From Latrodectus hesperus (Eukaryota > Arthropoda > Arachnida > Araneae > Theridiidae): a stretch of DNA of 64,000 bases. Both the position numbers and the translations under genes were made by a program. The notes under the pieces are model-generated. The model was given only the letters and a program-made list of their open reading frames with translations. It did not search any database and was not told the origin of the DNA. Of the stretch, positions 23,532 through 37,000 are shown piece by piece. The stretch spans positions 20,182,025 through 20,246,024 of the forward strand of contig CM075852.1 in the NCBI GenBank assembly GCA_037975125.1, read 5' to 3'. Each line of letters begins with the position of its first letter. Position 1 is the stretch's first letter.

Positions 23532-26500
23532 CTAAAAGCAGGAAAAAGAAAAAACATTCAAATTTACTTAATTTTTATAATTTTTATTTCAATATAATTA
23601 CTTTTGATTAAGTAAATATGTATTTTATTTTAAATTCAAAAAGGAAAACTCAGACATTTCTCATTAACAAAGAATTCACAGATACTACATCAGTTACTTC
23701 AAACTTCAGTAAGAAATATTATATAAGTTAACTTAAAAAAATTAAGAATAAAAAAGTTTCAATTTCTAAAGAAACAATCATTTCTAAAATATCAATTATT
23801 AAAAATAAAATATTTGATTACTAGTTTGAAATATATGTGTACAGGAGATATTGTTAACAATAATCAACTGAATTTTGTTTTTCATGTAATCAGCATGTTT
23901 TTAGCTGCGTATATAATTTTGGGTTACCTGTTTTTAAACAGTTAATGTTAAAACATTAAAAACATATTTAATTTTATTGAACATTAAAATGACTATTGAC
24001 TCAAAATAAATTGTTTTATTTCTTACCAATTTTTAAACTGTAAAATATTTTCCAATTCCAATATTTAAATTAGATTTTAACAAGCTGATTTCAAGTTTAA
24101 AAATATATCATAAAAACATATAAATGAAATAGATTTAAAGACATAAGATTGCAGCTTATTACTTGTATATTGGGTCCATTATCCTAACTTTATTAGTTCT
24201 GATTCAAATAAATTTTCCTTCCTTATTTTAAATTTAAATATTATTTAAAAATATATGTTAAAATATGGAATATCAATAAAATAAAATGTAATACAAGTGC
24301 ACTGAGGCATGCCAAAAAATATTAATATCATTATAAAGTTTGAGAGTTCTTATCAAATATTAAAATGCTGAATAAAGATATTACTTTGCTTTTAATTGAA
24401 AATTAGTACACAAATATTAATATTAATCCACAAAATATTTTTCAATATATTCCACATTTTTGCCAAGACTAAACCATAATCAATAATAAAACATGTATCA
24501 ATTTGAAAAAATTGATCACTGAAAAAGTGAAAAAAGTGACTAAAAAAATTTATCACTAAAAAAATATTATTTAATGACTTCTTTTCTAATTTAATTTCAG
24601 GTAATGCATTTGCTTTTTTGTTTAAAACAAAGATAAGCTGGAAAAAGTATTATTCACACTCTAGTTTTGTTTTCTTCCCCCTAACAAGATTGTTTATTTT
24701 CTGCAGTTATTTACTTATATTATCATAGCTGCTTGCCAGAAAAATTGCTTTAGCAAATTATTATTTTAAATTGATACATATATTTGCTTTCCAAATAACT
24801 AGAGATAAAAAATAATTTACAAATGGTTAAATTTATCAAACATTTTATAATATTTTTTCAATATATAAATATATTTATAAACTCAACAAAAATATTTACT
24901 AACAGCAATAATTTTGTTTAATTATTGCTGTTTGTCATACATTATTTCAAAGAAATTAATTATAAATTCTTTAAAACAACATTTAAACAAGTCAACAGGA
25001 AATTTTAATGAAAATAAATTTTTCTGGTTAATTTTCATAAAAATTAAACATTTTTAAAACATTTTCTTTTTTAAAGCTTCAAACTATTTAGTGATAAGAA
25101 ATTGATTTAATTTACCTACAAAACTTTAATTTATTACTGTCACTTTTTTATACAATAGAGAGCTCAAATACAAAGCTTTCCTATTTTTATTATCAAATTA
25201 AAACATGCAAACATACAAGTGATATTCAAAGTAATGGAAACACCTGGGAATAAGTGATATTTTTAATGTGCTTTATAAAGATTAAAATAATAATATGTAC
25301 TAGGTTGTTTTTTTACATAAAAGAAATTTATATATTCTGGTATCATGTAGTGGCTTTCTTTGTACAATACATTTTGGATATTTCTCAAAAGCATAAAATC
25401 CCCTTCCTCAGATTTTCAGAGTTCAAATTGCAGAAGCCTATCTAGCTGAAGTACATGGGATCGAAACACCTCATCTTACAGCCATTGTCTAATGAGACAG
25501 TGATGAAGTTGCAACAGTATACACACAGTGGATCAAGATAAATTCAGAAAAGCAAAATAGTGCACAGAAAGAGACTAACAGATATTGAAACATTATGAAT
25601 TTTATAGGACAAATATGATTCACCTCTATGCTTTAGAGTTGGAAGGACTTTGTCTCCTTCCAAGACAAAAGAATGGAGGTGAATCTGTTAAAGACTAATT
25701 GTAATTTTGAAAGCAAGGACTATTGGAAAGATGCATAAAGAATTTTTGCTAACCAGCTCTATACTATTTTGCAAACTTTGATTCCAGCAGGAGATTGGAT
25801 TTTTCAGGATGATAATACTATCCATGCAGTGCAACTTGTCCGCGACTTGCAGTGAGTCTGATGAACACGAGAATAAAGTTAAAGATATAACTTGACCTCA
25901 ATATAATTGAACTATTAGAACATTTAATATAGAATCTATATCCTTTAGTAGCATCTCTCACACTTTCTCAATTTCTCCATGAAGAATGGTACAATATTCC
26001 TCTAAATACTATTTAGCACTTACATGAATTTACTACTACATGAAACTAAGCAGTATTACATGCCACACAATGGAGGTTCTACACAGTACTAATAAAGGAT
26101 TTGTTAAAAATATAAGAGATTTCTATTATTTTGGTAATCACCTGTACTTTAAGAAATAAATTATTGAAAACATAATTTATTGGTCAAAATCACAACAAAA
26201 AGAATATAAATTTTTAAAAAAGTGGAGTAATAATATATTTAACAATATTTAGTGTGTTTAACATTAAACTAAATACATTTTATTTAAGAATAATTTAACT
26301 AACAACATCAGAAATATGTTTATCTTTAATTACATTAAATGTGAATGTACATTATCATACAGTTTTTTATTTGTGAAAACTTTCCAAGCAAAAATAAATG
26401 AAATTGTTTTCTATACTTATTTTACATTTCTTCAATTTGATCTTAAAATACATTCATATATAGAGATTTAAGTAAATATTTAATCCAAAGTATTTAATTT

Positions 26501-29500
26501 AAAAAGAGGTGTTGGAATTTTGACTATATGTCAAATGATCATAAATTTATTCTCAGATTCTTTTCTCAGACAAGGAAGTTTCAACAAAAAATATTAATGA
26601 TGTTAAAAATATTTGTTCTTTATACATCAACACTGCATATTAAACTATTCAAATTTTGCTTGCTTTTATTTAAAGTTTAAAGATTTATTGAGTATAAAAG
26701 AAGATCTGTGAAAAATAAAGTTCTGTGTGAGATTACTAGTTAGCTTATTTCCAATTATCACTGAAAATTGCTAATAATATCTATGACGGAAGAAAGTTTT
26801 CAATCGAAAACAACACCATAATCACAGTTAAAAGTTAGTTTCTTCAAACACAGTTAAATGTTTGAAGAAACTAACTCACTTTGGATGTCAACAATTATGA
26901 AAAATGTTTACTTAGGAAATGAAATTTCAGGGAATTATTATAATATTCTGAAACTTTTTTGAAAAAAGAATATTAAAAAACTAGAATAAAATTCAATAAG
27001 TTAGAAAAATGAAATTTATTTGGATGAATATTTTCAGTAATTTTTGTATTATAGCTTGAATAAGTCCAAAGAAGTCAATTGAAATAACAGAAATGAAACT
27101 AAAAAGATAAGTTCTGTGCCCAAATCTCATTCATAGGATTTATCTATATTCAATTACATTTCAATTTATTTTCAATTACAACTCCATTATGTAATGGGCT
27201 TCTTAAAAAAAGATAACTCTACACTGATTACTTCAACAAATAATTAATATAATTTTAACACATTCTGGGAAGAAAACAGAAGACTGGTCATAAAAATTCA
27301 ATATTTTTCAAGTTACTGAATTACTTTGAAAACTTTCCATGAAAGCTTTTAGAAATTTTAAACAAAGAGCATTTTTAATAGAAACACAATTAAAAAATAA
27401 AGACAAACCAAAAATATTTTAATTATGGTTCATAGTGGCACCGTAAAAAAGTATTATAAAATATTTATGTCCTTTGGATTTTTTCTTCAATACAAAAAAT
27501 TACAAGGAATTTTTTCCAATATTTTTTATTCAGAATTCACAACACATGTACTTAATATAAAAATAAAATTGTTGAAAATTTTATATTTAGTTAAAAAAAA
27601 CATACATTGCACTCATATTTACACATATACACTGCCCTTCAATAATGGGTTGGATATATATGAATTTGCATAACATGACTGCATGTTGTGTTTTACGCGA
27701 AAATTCAGAGGTTGCACAAGACATGTGAAGTTTAAATACCATGTATGAATTAACACTGTTAAAAAAAGGAAAAAATGTATCAAGCATTAACACTCTAATT
27801 TTGTTAACTTAAACTTGTAATTTAAACTAAAAATTTTAAATTGCAACCAAGCTTAGTTATACATTCTGAAATTTTAATTAACTGAACTTTTTAAAGATTA
27901 TCTTAAATTTTAATCATACTTAATACGCATAAGTATTATGTATATTTTAGAAAATTGGTCAAATTCAATATCAATTTTCTAATAACTTATTTTATACAAG
28001 TATAGTGTTTTTTGTGTATCTTTTGTAGTGACAACTGATTTTCTTGAAACATTTTTATTTTATCATTGGCAGTATCCAACATTATCTGAGTAATTTTCAT
28101 TTTTGAAAACCATATTTTAACAGCATTTCTTAGTTTTCTAATGAGGTATCAGTTAAACTAAGTGTAGCTGCTTTATCTTCTAAAAAATATTTTCTTGTAC
28201 AATAAAAATTAATATTTTCTTTATTCCATTCAGAATTTTACTTTTTTCTTTTTATTCTTGCCTTTGTTTTGTTGTTCTAAATAAGATGTGTACCCCTTCT
28301 AATATTTTTGGAGGCAAGCATTCAGTATTTTTAAGGAGTTCAATTATTCATTTATAAATGAGAATTAGTATCACCTATCACAACTCTACATGTTTTATAA
28401 ACAGATAATCAGCAACAGAATCCTCAAGTAATGAAGTTTGAATGGTGTGATTATTTTCTCTTCCAACTGCTGACCAGTTAAATTATTCATTCATACAGTA
28501 AATGAAACTATGTATTTAAATTTTTAGGAGAGGATAAATTGACATTCAGTCCACCTATGGAGCACTGGAGTATGGTTTAAATATTGAGATCTGGAGCCAC
28601 TTCTCAGTATTTAAACCATTTTCTGAAGTAAAATTTAACAGCAATTCTAGAATTTTATCAAATTCTGAATGTCCAAAAAATTTAAATGATCATTAACCAT
28701 ATTGCATTCTTTTTATAACCAATAAGATTATAAAAACAATATATCAATAAAAATACTAAAGCCCTCAATGTCCATTGATGTATTGATTCGTGTAAGCCAA
28801 ACATCATCCTATTCAACAAAAGTGCCCAACGTGTTTGACGTTTGGAAACATCACAATCAGATTTTACACCATTAGAAAATTGCATTATGGGTAGTAAGCC
28901 ATGATGCATGTTTCACATGGGAACAATTTTCTAATTGAATCTAGTTTTTTGCTATTATCATACAATTCAATAAATTAAATTGTGCATATATATAATAAAG
29001 AATATAAGTAAAATGAGGATAAGAAATTTACGAATACTGAGGACAGACAATAAATAAAAAATTGTAAATTTAAATGTTTATAGACAAGCAAAAAGCAATT
29101 ACAGCTTCAAATAATACTTTTGAAATGAATATTTAATAGAATATACCTTCTGGAGGAGCACGAAGAGCAGCCAATCTTTTTAATAAATCCTCATCACTGA
29201 CTCTTGGAGGAGACTCCTTATGAGTTTTGTTAAATTGTTTCACTTCTTCAGATAAAATATCCTTTAGTTCATTTTCAAATTCTTCTAAATTATCATCTTC
29301 CATGGAGACAGGTTTTGCTAAAGTTCTTTGGATTTCCATATAATCATCTATTACCTATTTTAAAATGTAAATAAATGTTAAATTACAAATATTCAAATTA
29401 ATGCTAAAATAATTGAAAATAAAAATTTAGAATATTTTTAATTTAAAAAAATTTTTTTGCAAATATTTATAAATTATTTAAAATACAAAACATTAAGAAG

Positions 29501-32500
29501 CATAAAACATTTTTTTTTATTTCAAGTGGCACACTATGAACAATTTCTGCAAAAAAAAAGAGAGAGAGAATAAAGATTGAAAAACACAGAATACAACAAA
29601 CAAAAATAGCTGCAACAGAGTCCATTAACATAACATGTCTCTTGAAACCCAGTAACGCTATATGAGAATAGTCTTGCACAGAACAGGACAGTTAAGAAGA
29701 TGCGCGGAGTCTATCACCTCTCCCGAGCTACACAGAATGCATATTGGAGAAGGGCAGTTTTGAATCTGTACAAATGATTTTGAAGGTATTGATGTCTAGT
29801 GACAATATGGAATTCAGCGCCTGCACTATGCCTTGGGCTATTATACAAATACAGAATAGTATTTTTCCAAGACTTGTGAGAAATATGATGATATAGTTCT
29901 TCCTGAGCACATACTTTGATAGGTTTTTAATAAAATTTCTAATGGTATGGAAGGTCTAAATAATATGAGAAATATTCTCCAATTAAAACACCGTTTTAGC
30001 CACGAAGTCTACTTTTTCATTACCCAGAACTTCACAGTAGGTAGGAACCCACTGAAAGATAATTTTCTTGAGTAATGATAGGTTTTTCAGATACTGATGA
30101 CAATCTAATAAGCCTTGCATTATAGGATCATTATCTAAAACAAGAGGCAACAGACCAGCTTGAAAATCACTAAGGATAGATAACTGTTCAAGTGAATTTT
30201 TCCATTTAGCATTGCAACTGAGACAGAGCTATGCGAATCTTAACAAGTTTACTGTCAAACAAAATACCTCTACCCACAAGGATATAGAAAAAAATTTGAA
30301 CAAAACTCTGTAACCTGTGTTGGGGCCATCAGACAGGAGGGATCCATTGGTAAATATTCAAATCCATTCTGGTTTGGGGTTTAAAATTTTTAACAATTTG
30401 AGAGCAAACGGTCTCAAAGTAAAAGGATCAGTATTACTTTTTAACCCATGTCAAAATAAATTGGAAGCATAAAATATAATATATACAAAAAAAGGAGGAT
30501 TGGTTGGTTGAGTTTTATGGCGCAAGGTCCAAAAATAAACATGTCATGCAAAAAAGGGAGGGGAACAGTAAATGAGAAGTTTAATACTGAGAATGCATCT
30601 CATTCACTTTGAATAAAAATAGCAATAAAATAATATATGTGTGATTGCTATTATTGCCAATAACTACACAAATTATATTGATTTTGTCATAATCAACACA
30701 ATTTCAATTAACTGCATTTCTATTTATTAAAATGAAAAAAATTAATTAAAATTGCATTTTATAATGAATCAAACAATCTTTCAATTAATTTTTTAGATGC
30801 CTTCATAATAAATTGATCAAAAAAATGTAAACATATTTTAAAATCTAACATTAATTTAATGTGTTAATTTTTTAATAAAAATTCATACTATTTCATAAAT
30901 TTACATTTTATAAAATCAAATATGAATATTTGTATTAAAAACTCATAATTAATTATCTATAATAAATAAAATGTTTTAGCTAATCATTTTATATTAATAA
31001 ATTGTGTATAAGCATTTAATGGTTAAATTAATCAGCAATTCAAATCAACTTGGTTTAAAGCATATATTTAAACCAATTATCAGTTTACAGTTATCCGGGT
31101 TCAGTGATTAAAAACACTGAACCCTGATAACTGTAATTATTTATAACTTGATTGAATTTATATGAAACATAACAAAGCTTTTATACATATCATTAACATT
31201 ATATGTTTGTATATAAATCACATTTTTTAATAATTAAATTTTAAAACATACTTTATAAAATGTTAAGCAAAATTATTAAAACATTTTTATACTGGAATCA
31301 ATTAACTAGACTTAAAAGTAGTTTAAAAAAAGAATATGAAAATATGCATTACAATAAAAATGCAATTGCATACTTCTTGAACATCAGCCATCACTTCATC
31401 AACGTCATCCAGTTTTAGATCATTAGAAGCTGTATTTTTCATTGCTTCCACACCAGTTTTATAGGCATTTAAAACCTGTAATTTAAAATGAAAAAATTTT
31501 TTAAATTAATAAAATCTTTCACTGCTAATTATGTAATTACATTAAATATATTCATTTATTCAATACATTTCAGAAATGCATTTATATAAAATGAATATCT
31601 GAAATTATATTTATAATAAAATGCTCAATATGTATGGTTAGAAAAATTTTGACATTTTTACCATTTAAATGAAAGTTTTAAAGTTAAATTCTAAACCATT
31701 GAAATACAATATATAAAAGTATCACTAGAAATTAATAGGTTCATACAGATTTCCAAAAATCAAATATTTAAAGAAAACGGTCACATTTATTTTATTTTAC
31801 CAATTGTTCTTAACCAAAGAAGCCTATAATTACGTATGTGCAACATTTTAAAATTATATTTGTAAATCACAGAAAGAGAGCTGGAGCAACTGTAATGAAA
31901 AGATCTTTTAAATGAATATATTTATTGGCAGATCAACTTGCTCTAATAAATACTCTTTTTTCCCATTATACATGTTTTGACAACCTATAATCTCATATTT
32001 CGAATATGAAATCTTTCTTGCAAGCTAGACAAAGCTTGTTTTTCTGAACCATGCAAAAGACTATCTTTCCATGGATTATCCAGAATCTATTAGTTACTGA
32101 AAAAACACTTTCCACCAGACATATTAAATGACATATTTCTAAATTTTTTACATTGATGAACAATCCAACTCCTTTTAATTCACTGATATCATATGTAATT
32201 TTTACAAAGGAAGGTATAGAAAACATACTTTTTACTCAAAAATTTTATATTGAAATATTAATATTTAGTGAATTTTATAAAATATAAAGAAAACAGAAAC
32301 AAATAGGAGAAGAATCGAATAAAATCAACCACTTTATAGCACCACATGAGGATCTTATAGGTGATTCCTTTATTTCATATGCCTAAATCTAAATACATCT
32401 GGACTTCTATAAGTTGATCAAGAAGCTATTGTAGCTGAACTGAATCCTTATTTCAGTCGAAGTTACACAATAACACTCTAATATAGACAATGCTACTATC

Positions 32501-34043
32501 TAATGGAAACATTAAGAGCTATTTTTAGAGAATTTTTAATTTTGATTATTAATATACTAAATTATAAATTTGGCTCATACCAAAAATTCACAAAATAAGG
32601 CAAAAGAAAATTTAAATTATAATGAAATTTAGTATAAGTTTGATATACCACCCCCCCCCAGTGATTTCTCACCAAATCTAGAATCCTTTGTTTTGATTAT
32701 AATGTTGCAGCATTTGAAGTTTTTATATTTTACTTTCGATTCGAACTTTTTATTCTACATTTCAATTTAAAGCTTTTGTTCTAAGTTTGAATTCGAAGCC
32801 TTTTGACTGCTGTTTGCTGTTGTGTCTCGTTGTCACCAACGTCCAAATATTGTAAACTGTTCTTTTTCCAATTTCTTTTTGTTTATTATAAATATCTTTT
32901 TATTTTGTTTATTTATTATATATTTTCTTATAAATTTTTATTAATTTATTATCATATTTTTCTCACATATTTTTTCATTATGCTGGTTGTACATAGTGTG
33001 TTGAGAAATTCCAAGAGATAATTTTGACTAAAATTAAAAAGAGTAATGATGGATATTTTACTTTTTCATGCTCTAGACCAACAATTGAAAACAGAATTTT
33101 TTTTTATTTCACTTATCATAAGATCCACTATTATTATATAATTTTTTGACGGATCTGAAATTAATAAAATGCGTGAACTGCAGGAAATGTGGATCAGAGA
33201 TGAAGATGAAACTTAAGAAAGGTTATTCTGATGGTTTTAGTTTTGCATGTAGAAAAATTATTAAGAGGAAACAATATAATCAAATTGATTGGTTATAATC
33301 AACCGAAAAATTAATAAGGCATGGTTCATGGTTTTCACATTCCAAATTAAAATTGTTTGAGGTTTTATTCATTACATGAAATTTTGAGGAGGATAAACCT
33401 TTGCAAAAACTACTTTTAAGCAATTGGAGGCAATTTATCAATGAGATAATTTTAAGTAACATCAAACTTTGATTCAAAAAAATAGGTGGGGAGAGTAAAG
33501 TAGTACAAATTTATCAATAAAAATTTGGCAAACACAAATATCATAAGGGGCATAAGGTTGAGGATCAGTGAGTGTTTGGAGGGATTCGGAGAGAATTCTG
33601 TAGTTGCTGTACAAGATAGGACACATTAAAATTTATTGGGGATTAATAAAAATTAGATTTTGCCTGTATTCCAACTGTTGAAAGAGCTATGATTGTTTAA
33701 CTCAGGAAAGATTCGATCATTCAAAAGTCAATCATAAGTTGACATTTGTTGATTCTGAACTCAATGTCACACAAGTACAATTGAAAGTATGTGGAATCAT
33801 GTAATAGTGTCATTATTTATGTACAATCGAAGGACAGATTTTAAATTCTACCTTGTGATGTATATGTTTCTTAAAACTTGCATAGTGGCAAATGTTGATT
33901 GTTTTAATAAATTTATTGGAATCGTTACAGGAATTTATGGGGAGTACTAAATTTTGGAAAAGGTGTAATTACTTTATTTAAATTCTATTGCTGACATATA
34001 TTTTTCTATTATATTCCTGTTTCAATTTATGTTTAATAAAAAA

Positions 34044-34074
<31 letters not shown>

Positions 34075-37000
34075 GTGTGTGTGTGTTATATTAACCAATT
34101 TAACATATATATATACTTCCATAAATTAATCAATTATCATATGTATTCTTTTTAAATCAATGGAGTAAAATGTATTAAATCCTAGTAGCAGTCAGGCATT
34201 AGAAAAAAGATTTTTGCAAAATTTGATAACTGGCAAATTTTTTTTCTCAAAATAACTTGATAGTTTACATTTAGTCACCATTTTCCTATAATATAGTAAC
34301 ATTTTACAAAATTAGTTTCACTGAAATGTGAAACTAATATGGACGGATTCGAGACAAACAAACAAAATGGCAAAATAAATATCCCAAAATTATTGTAACC
34401 TTTATATTTAAATTTAACACAGTTTATACAACGAATGCATCAAACAGAAAATATCAACATACCTGCCAACCCTGGAGAAAAAAATCAGTACATTCTACTG
34501 ATTTTGAGAGAAAAAATCAGGAGATGATTACTAGCGACTTTTTTGCTTGAGTGTTTAAAACGGTAGACCGCAAAAAGACAATTTTACTCTTTAGATTATA
34601 CATTCTGAGAGCGATTTATGGTAAACATATTTTGTGTTAATCTTAATATTTGAATAAAATATTCATCAACCTCATAAAAAACTATGGAAAATAAAAGAAT
34701 ATACTGCATGTAAAAAAATAAACATCAATGTTTATGCCCCAGCATTTATTTTATAGGGCAACTTTTACTACTCTACTGAAATTTATAAATGTTTAACTTA
34801 TAAAATTGCATATGCACATAAAATACATTAAATAAATTTATCACAAAGAAAAATATTTTCCTGATTAAATTACTAATAACTAGTAATATCTATCCAAATT
34901 GAATTGCTTATGTAAACAGGCACCTGGCGTCTGATATGAATGTTAATTATATGACTACCAACTCGTAGGAGTTTTTGGCACTCAAGTGGTTACATCATAC
35001 TACCATAACGGACAGTTGTGGTTCAAAGCTCAGAGAAACACATTTTCCTGACATTATAATATCATCACATTACAATAATTATATTAGTGTGCCATCTGTT
35101 GACTATTTAAGCTACTAAAACAATTCAATAACACTTTTTTCAGCAAAATCTTGACTGTTTTTAAATATTTCACTGAAATTGCCAAAAGTCAGTAGACTTT
35201 CATACATTATCAAAAAATCGGGAGAAACGATGAAAAGTCAGGAGTTTCCCAATAAAATCAGCAGAATTGGCAGCTAGGCATCAAGCATATTCGACAAGTG
35301 AGTTTGACATCATATCAAGTAAGTCTATTATTTTTATTTACTATATATTTTACTAGTTGTTTTGAAAAGAAGGTAAATCCTAGAAAAAAATTTTTATTCA
35401 TTTTCCAGTAATACTTTTTTAGATTTCTTATACTATTATATGATTTAAAATTTTTTAAAATGTATATATGTAGAACTTTGGGAAAGTTCCAGTGTTAAAA
35501 AACATGCACTTAATTTGCGACAAAACAAAGTCGCAATGGTCGCTAATAGCGGGAAGAGGGTATCCTACTAGTCCCTAAAATTTTGTTTCTGCAAAATAAA
35601 CTGAAAAAAAAACATCTGCAAAAAAATCTTAATTTGTAAGATAAAATACGATTTATTCTTCATCAGATTTTTCCAAATAAAATATTGCAAAATATTAAGC
35701 ACAGATTTATAAACTAATTTAGTACTAAAAACATAGCTGATTAACTATTTTAATTGCTTGATTGTTTGCCTATTTAAAAATTTCAATTTTTATTTAAAAT
35801 ACAAATTTAGCACATGATTTTACTATGATTTCATTATTTTTAATATGAGAATCAATAAAGTTCAATTTTTTCCATCAGAATAAGACTTTAGCAGCATAAA
35901 TTTCTTACACGAATTAAAGAATGTGTAAGTTAACAACGATAATAATCTTAAAATTATCATAACAAATAAATATTAATAAATGTTTTACATTTCAAAAATA
36001 TACTAACCATGTTTTCACAATTCTAATTTATTATGACAATTTCAACATAGCATATCAAATGGATTAAAATGTCATTTAAAGAGGAAAACAGTTAAGCAGC
36101 ATCATTCTAAAAGATGTAGGAAGAATTCTGTAGCATTCTTAAGAATATTGTTAAAAAGAGTTCAGTTTATTGAAATATAGACTGATAGAAATTATTTATT
36201 GTTTTAAGCAAACAATATGTACATATTAAATGACTATATTTCTTATTGAAGCTCATTTGTACAAAAAACTTAATAATTTCTTCATGCAACTTTGGAAACA
36301 TATTTATATCAAAATATTAAAAAATAAAGTAGCATTAAGTTAATATTTTTAATAACTTTTATTCACACTATTAAACTTAGGAATAAAAATTTTAATATGT
36401 CTAAAGAACAAAAAAAATTAGTATAAATTTGAACTATTGTTTCAAATACAAAATTTATAACCTTGATGATTTTTTTATTCTCAATTTATTAACTTGTTAA
36501 AACAGATCTTGCAGTTTTTTCTTTGATATAAATAGTTTAAGATAATTTTTGCATTTAAACAATGTGATGTTCATAGAAAAAATTAACTAAGTTTAAATAA
36601 ATATGTAATAACACTGGAATTTTAAAATATAAAAACAAATAAAGCTGTCATTATGAAAAATATTTTTCATTGTTATTATGAAGCAGTAGGAAACTAAAAA
36701 ATAAAATTACAAGTCCCTAAATTGGAAAAAGCCAAGAAAAATAGCTGTTAATGAGAATTAAGTTTCCTGATTTGAAAAATAATATTCTTATCAGTTAACA
36801 TTCTATAAGAACATTTGGTATAATTAAGGTATTTTGATGCACTTCATTCAAAATCTAAACAGTACAATTCAATGCATATTCTATGAAGAACTTTTGAATT
36901 CATTAGTAATGAATTGCTTCCCTTCAAAAATAAAAATATTTTAATAAATTTTAATACTGTTTTAGTAAAAACTAAACCATCATAACATAGGTAATTCATA

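Larger units (their letters stand above)
23532..29146 (-). other. CHMP7 intron 9 (5.6 kb)
   Basis: Holds a Tc1-like element (25216-26144) and two strong hairpins (26833-26876, 28572-28619). The 75-residue minus frame at 28682-28909 could be a decayed coding fragment, but I could not identify it. Confidence 0.8.
29355..31373 (-). other. CHMP7 intron 8
   Basis: Carries a same-strand LINE 3' fragment (29640-30440), a second LINE 3'-end scrap (30505-30560) and a 22-bp-stem hairpin (31085-31136). Confidence 0.8.

Noticed and set aside
28682..28909. 75-residue minus frame in CHMP7 intron 9 as an extra exon
   Set aside because: Exons 9 and 10 join in phase without it and it matches nothing in CHMP7.
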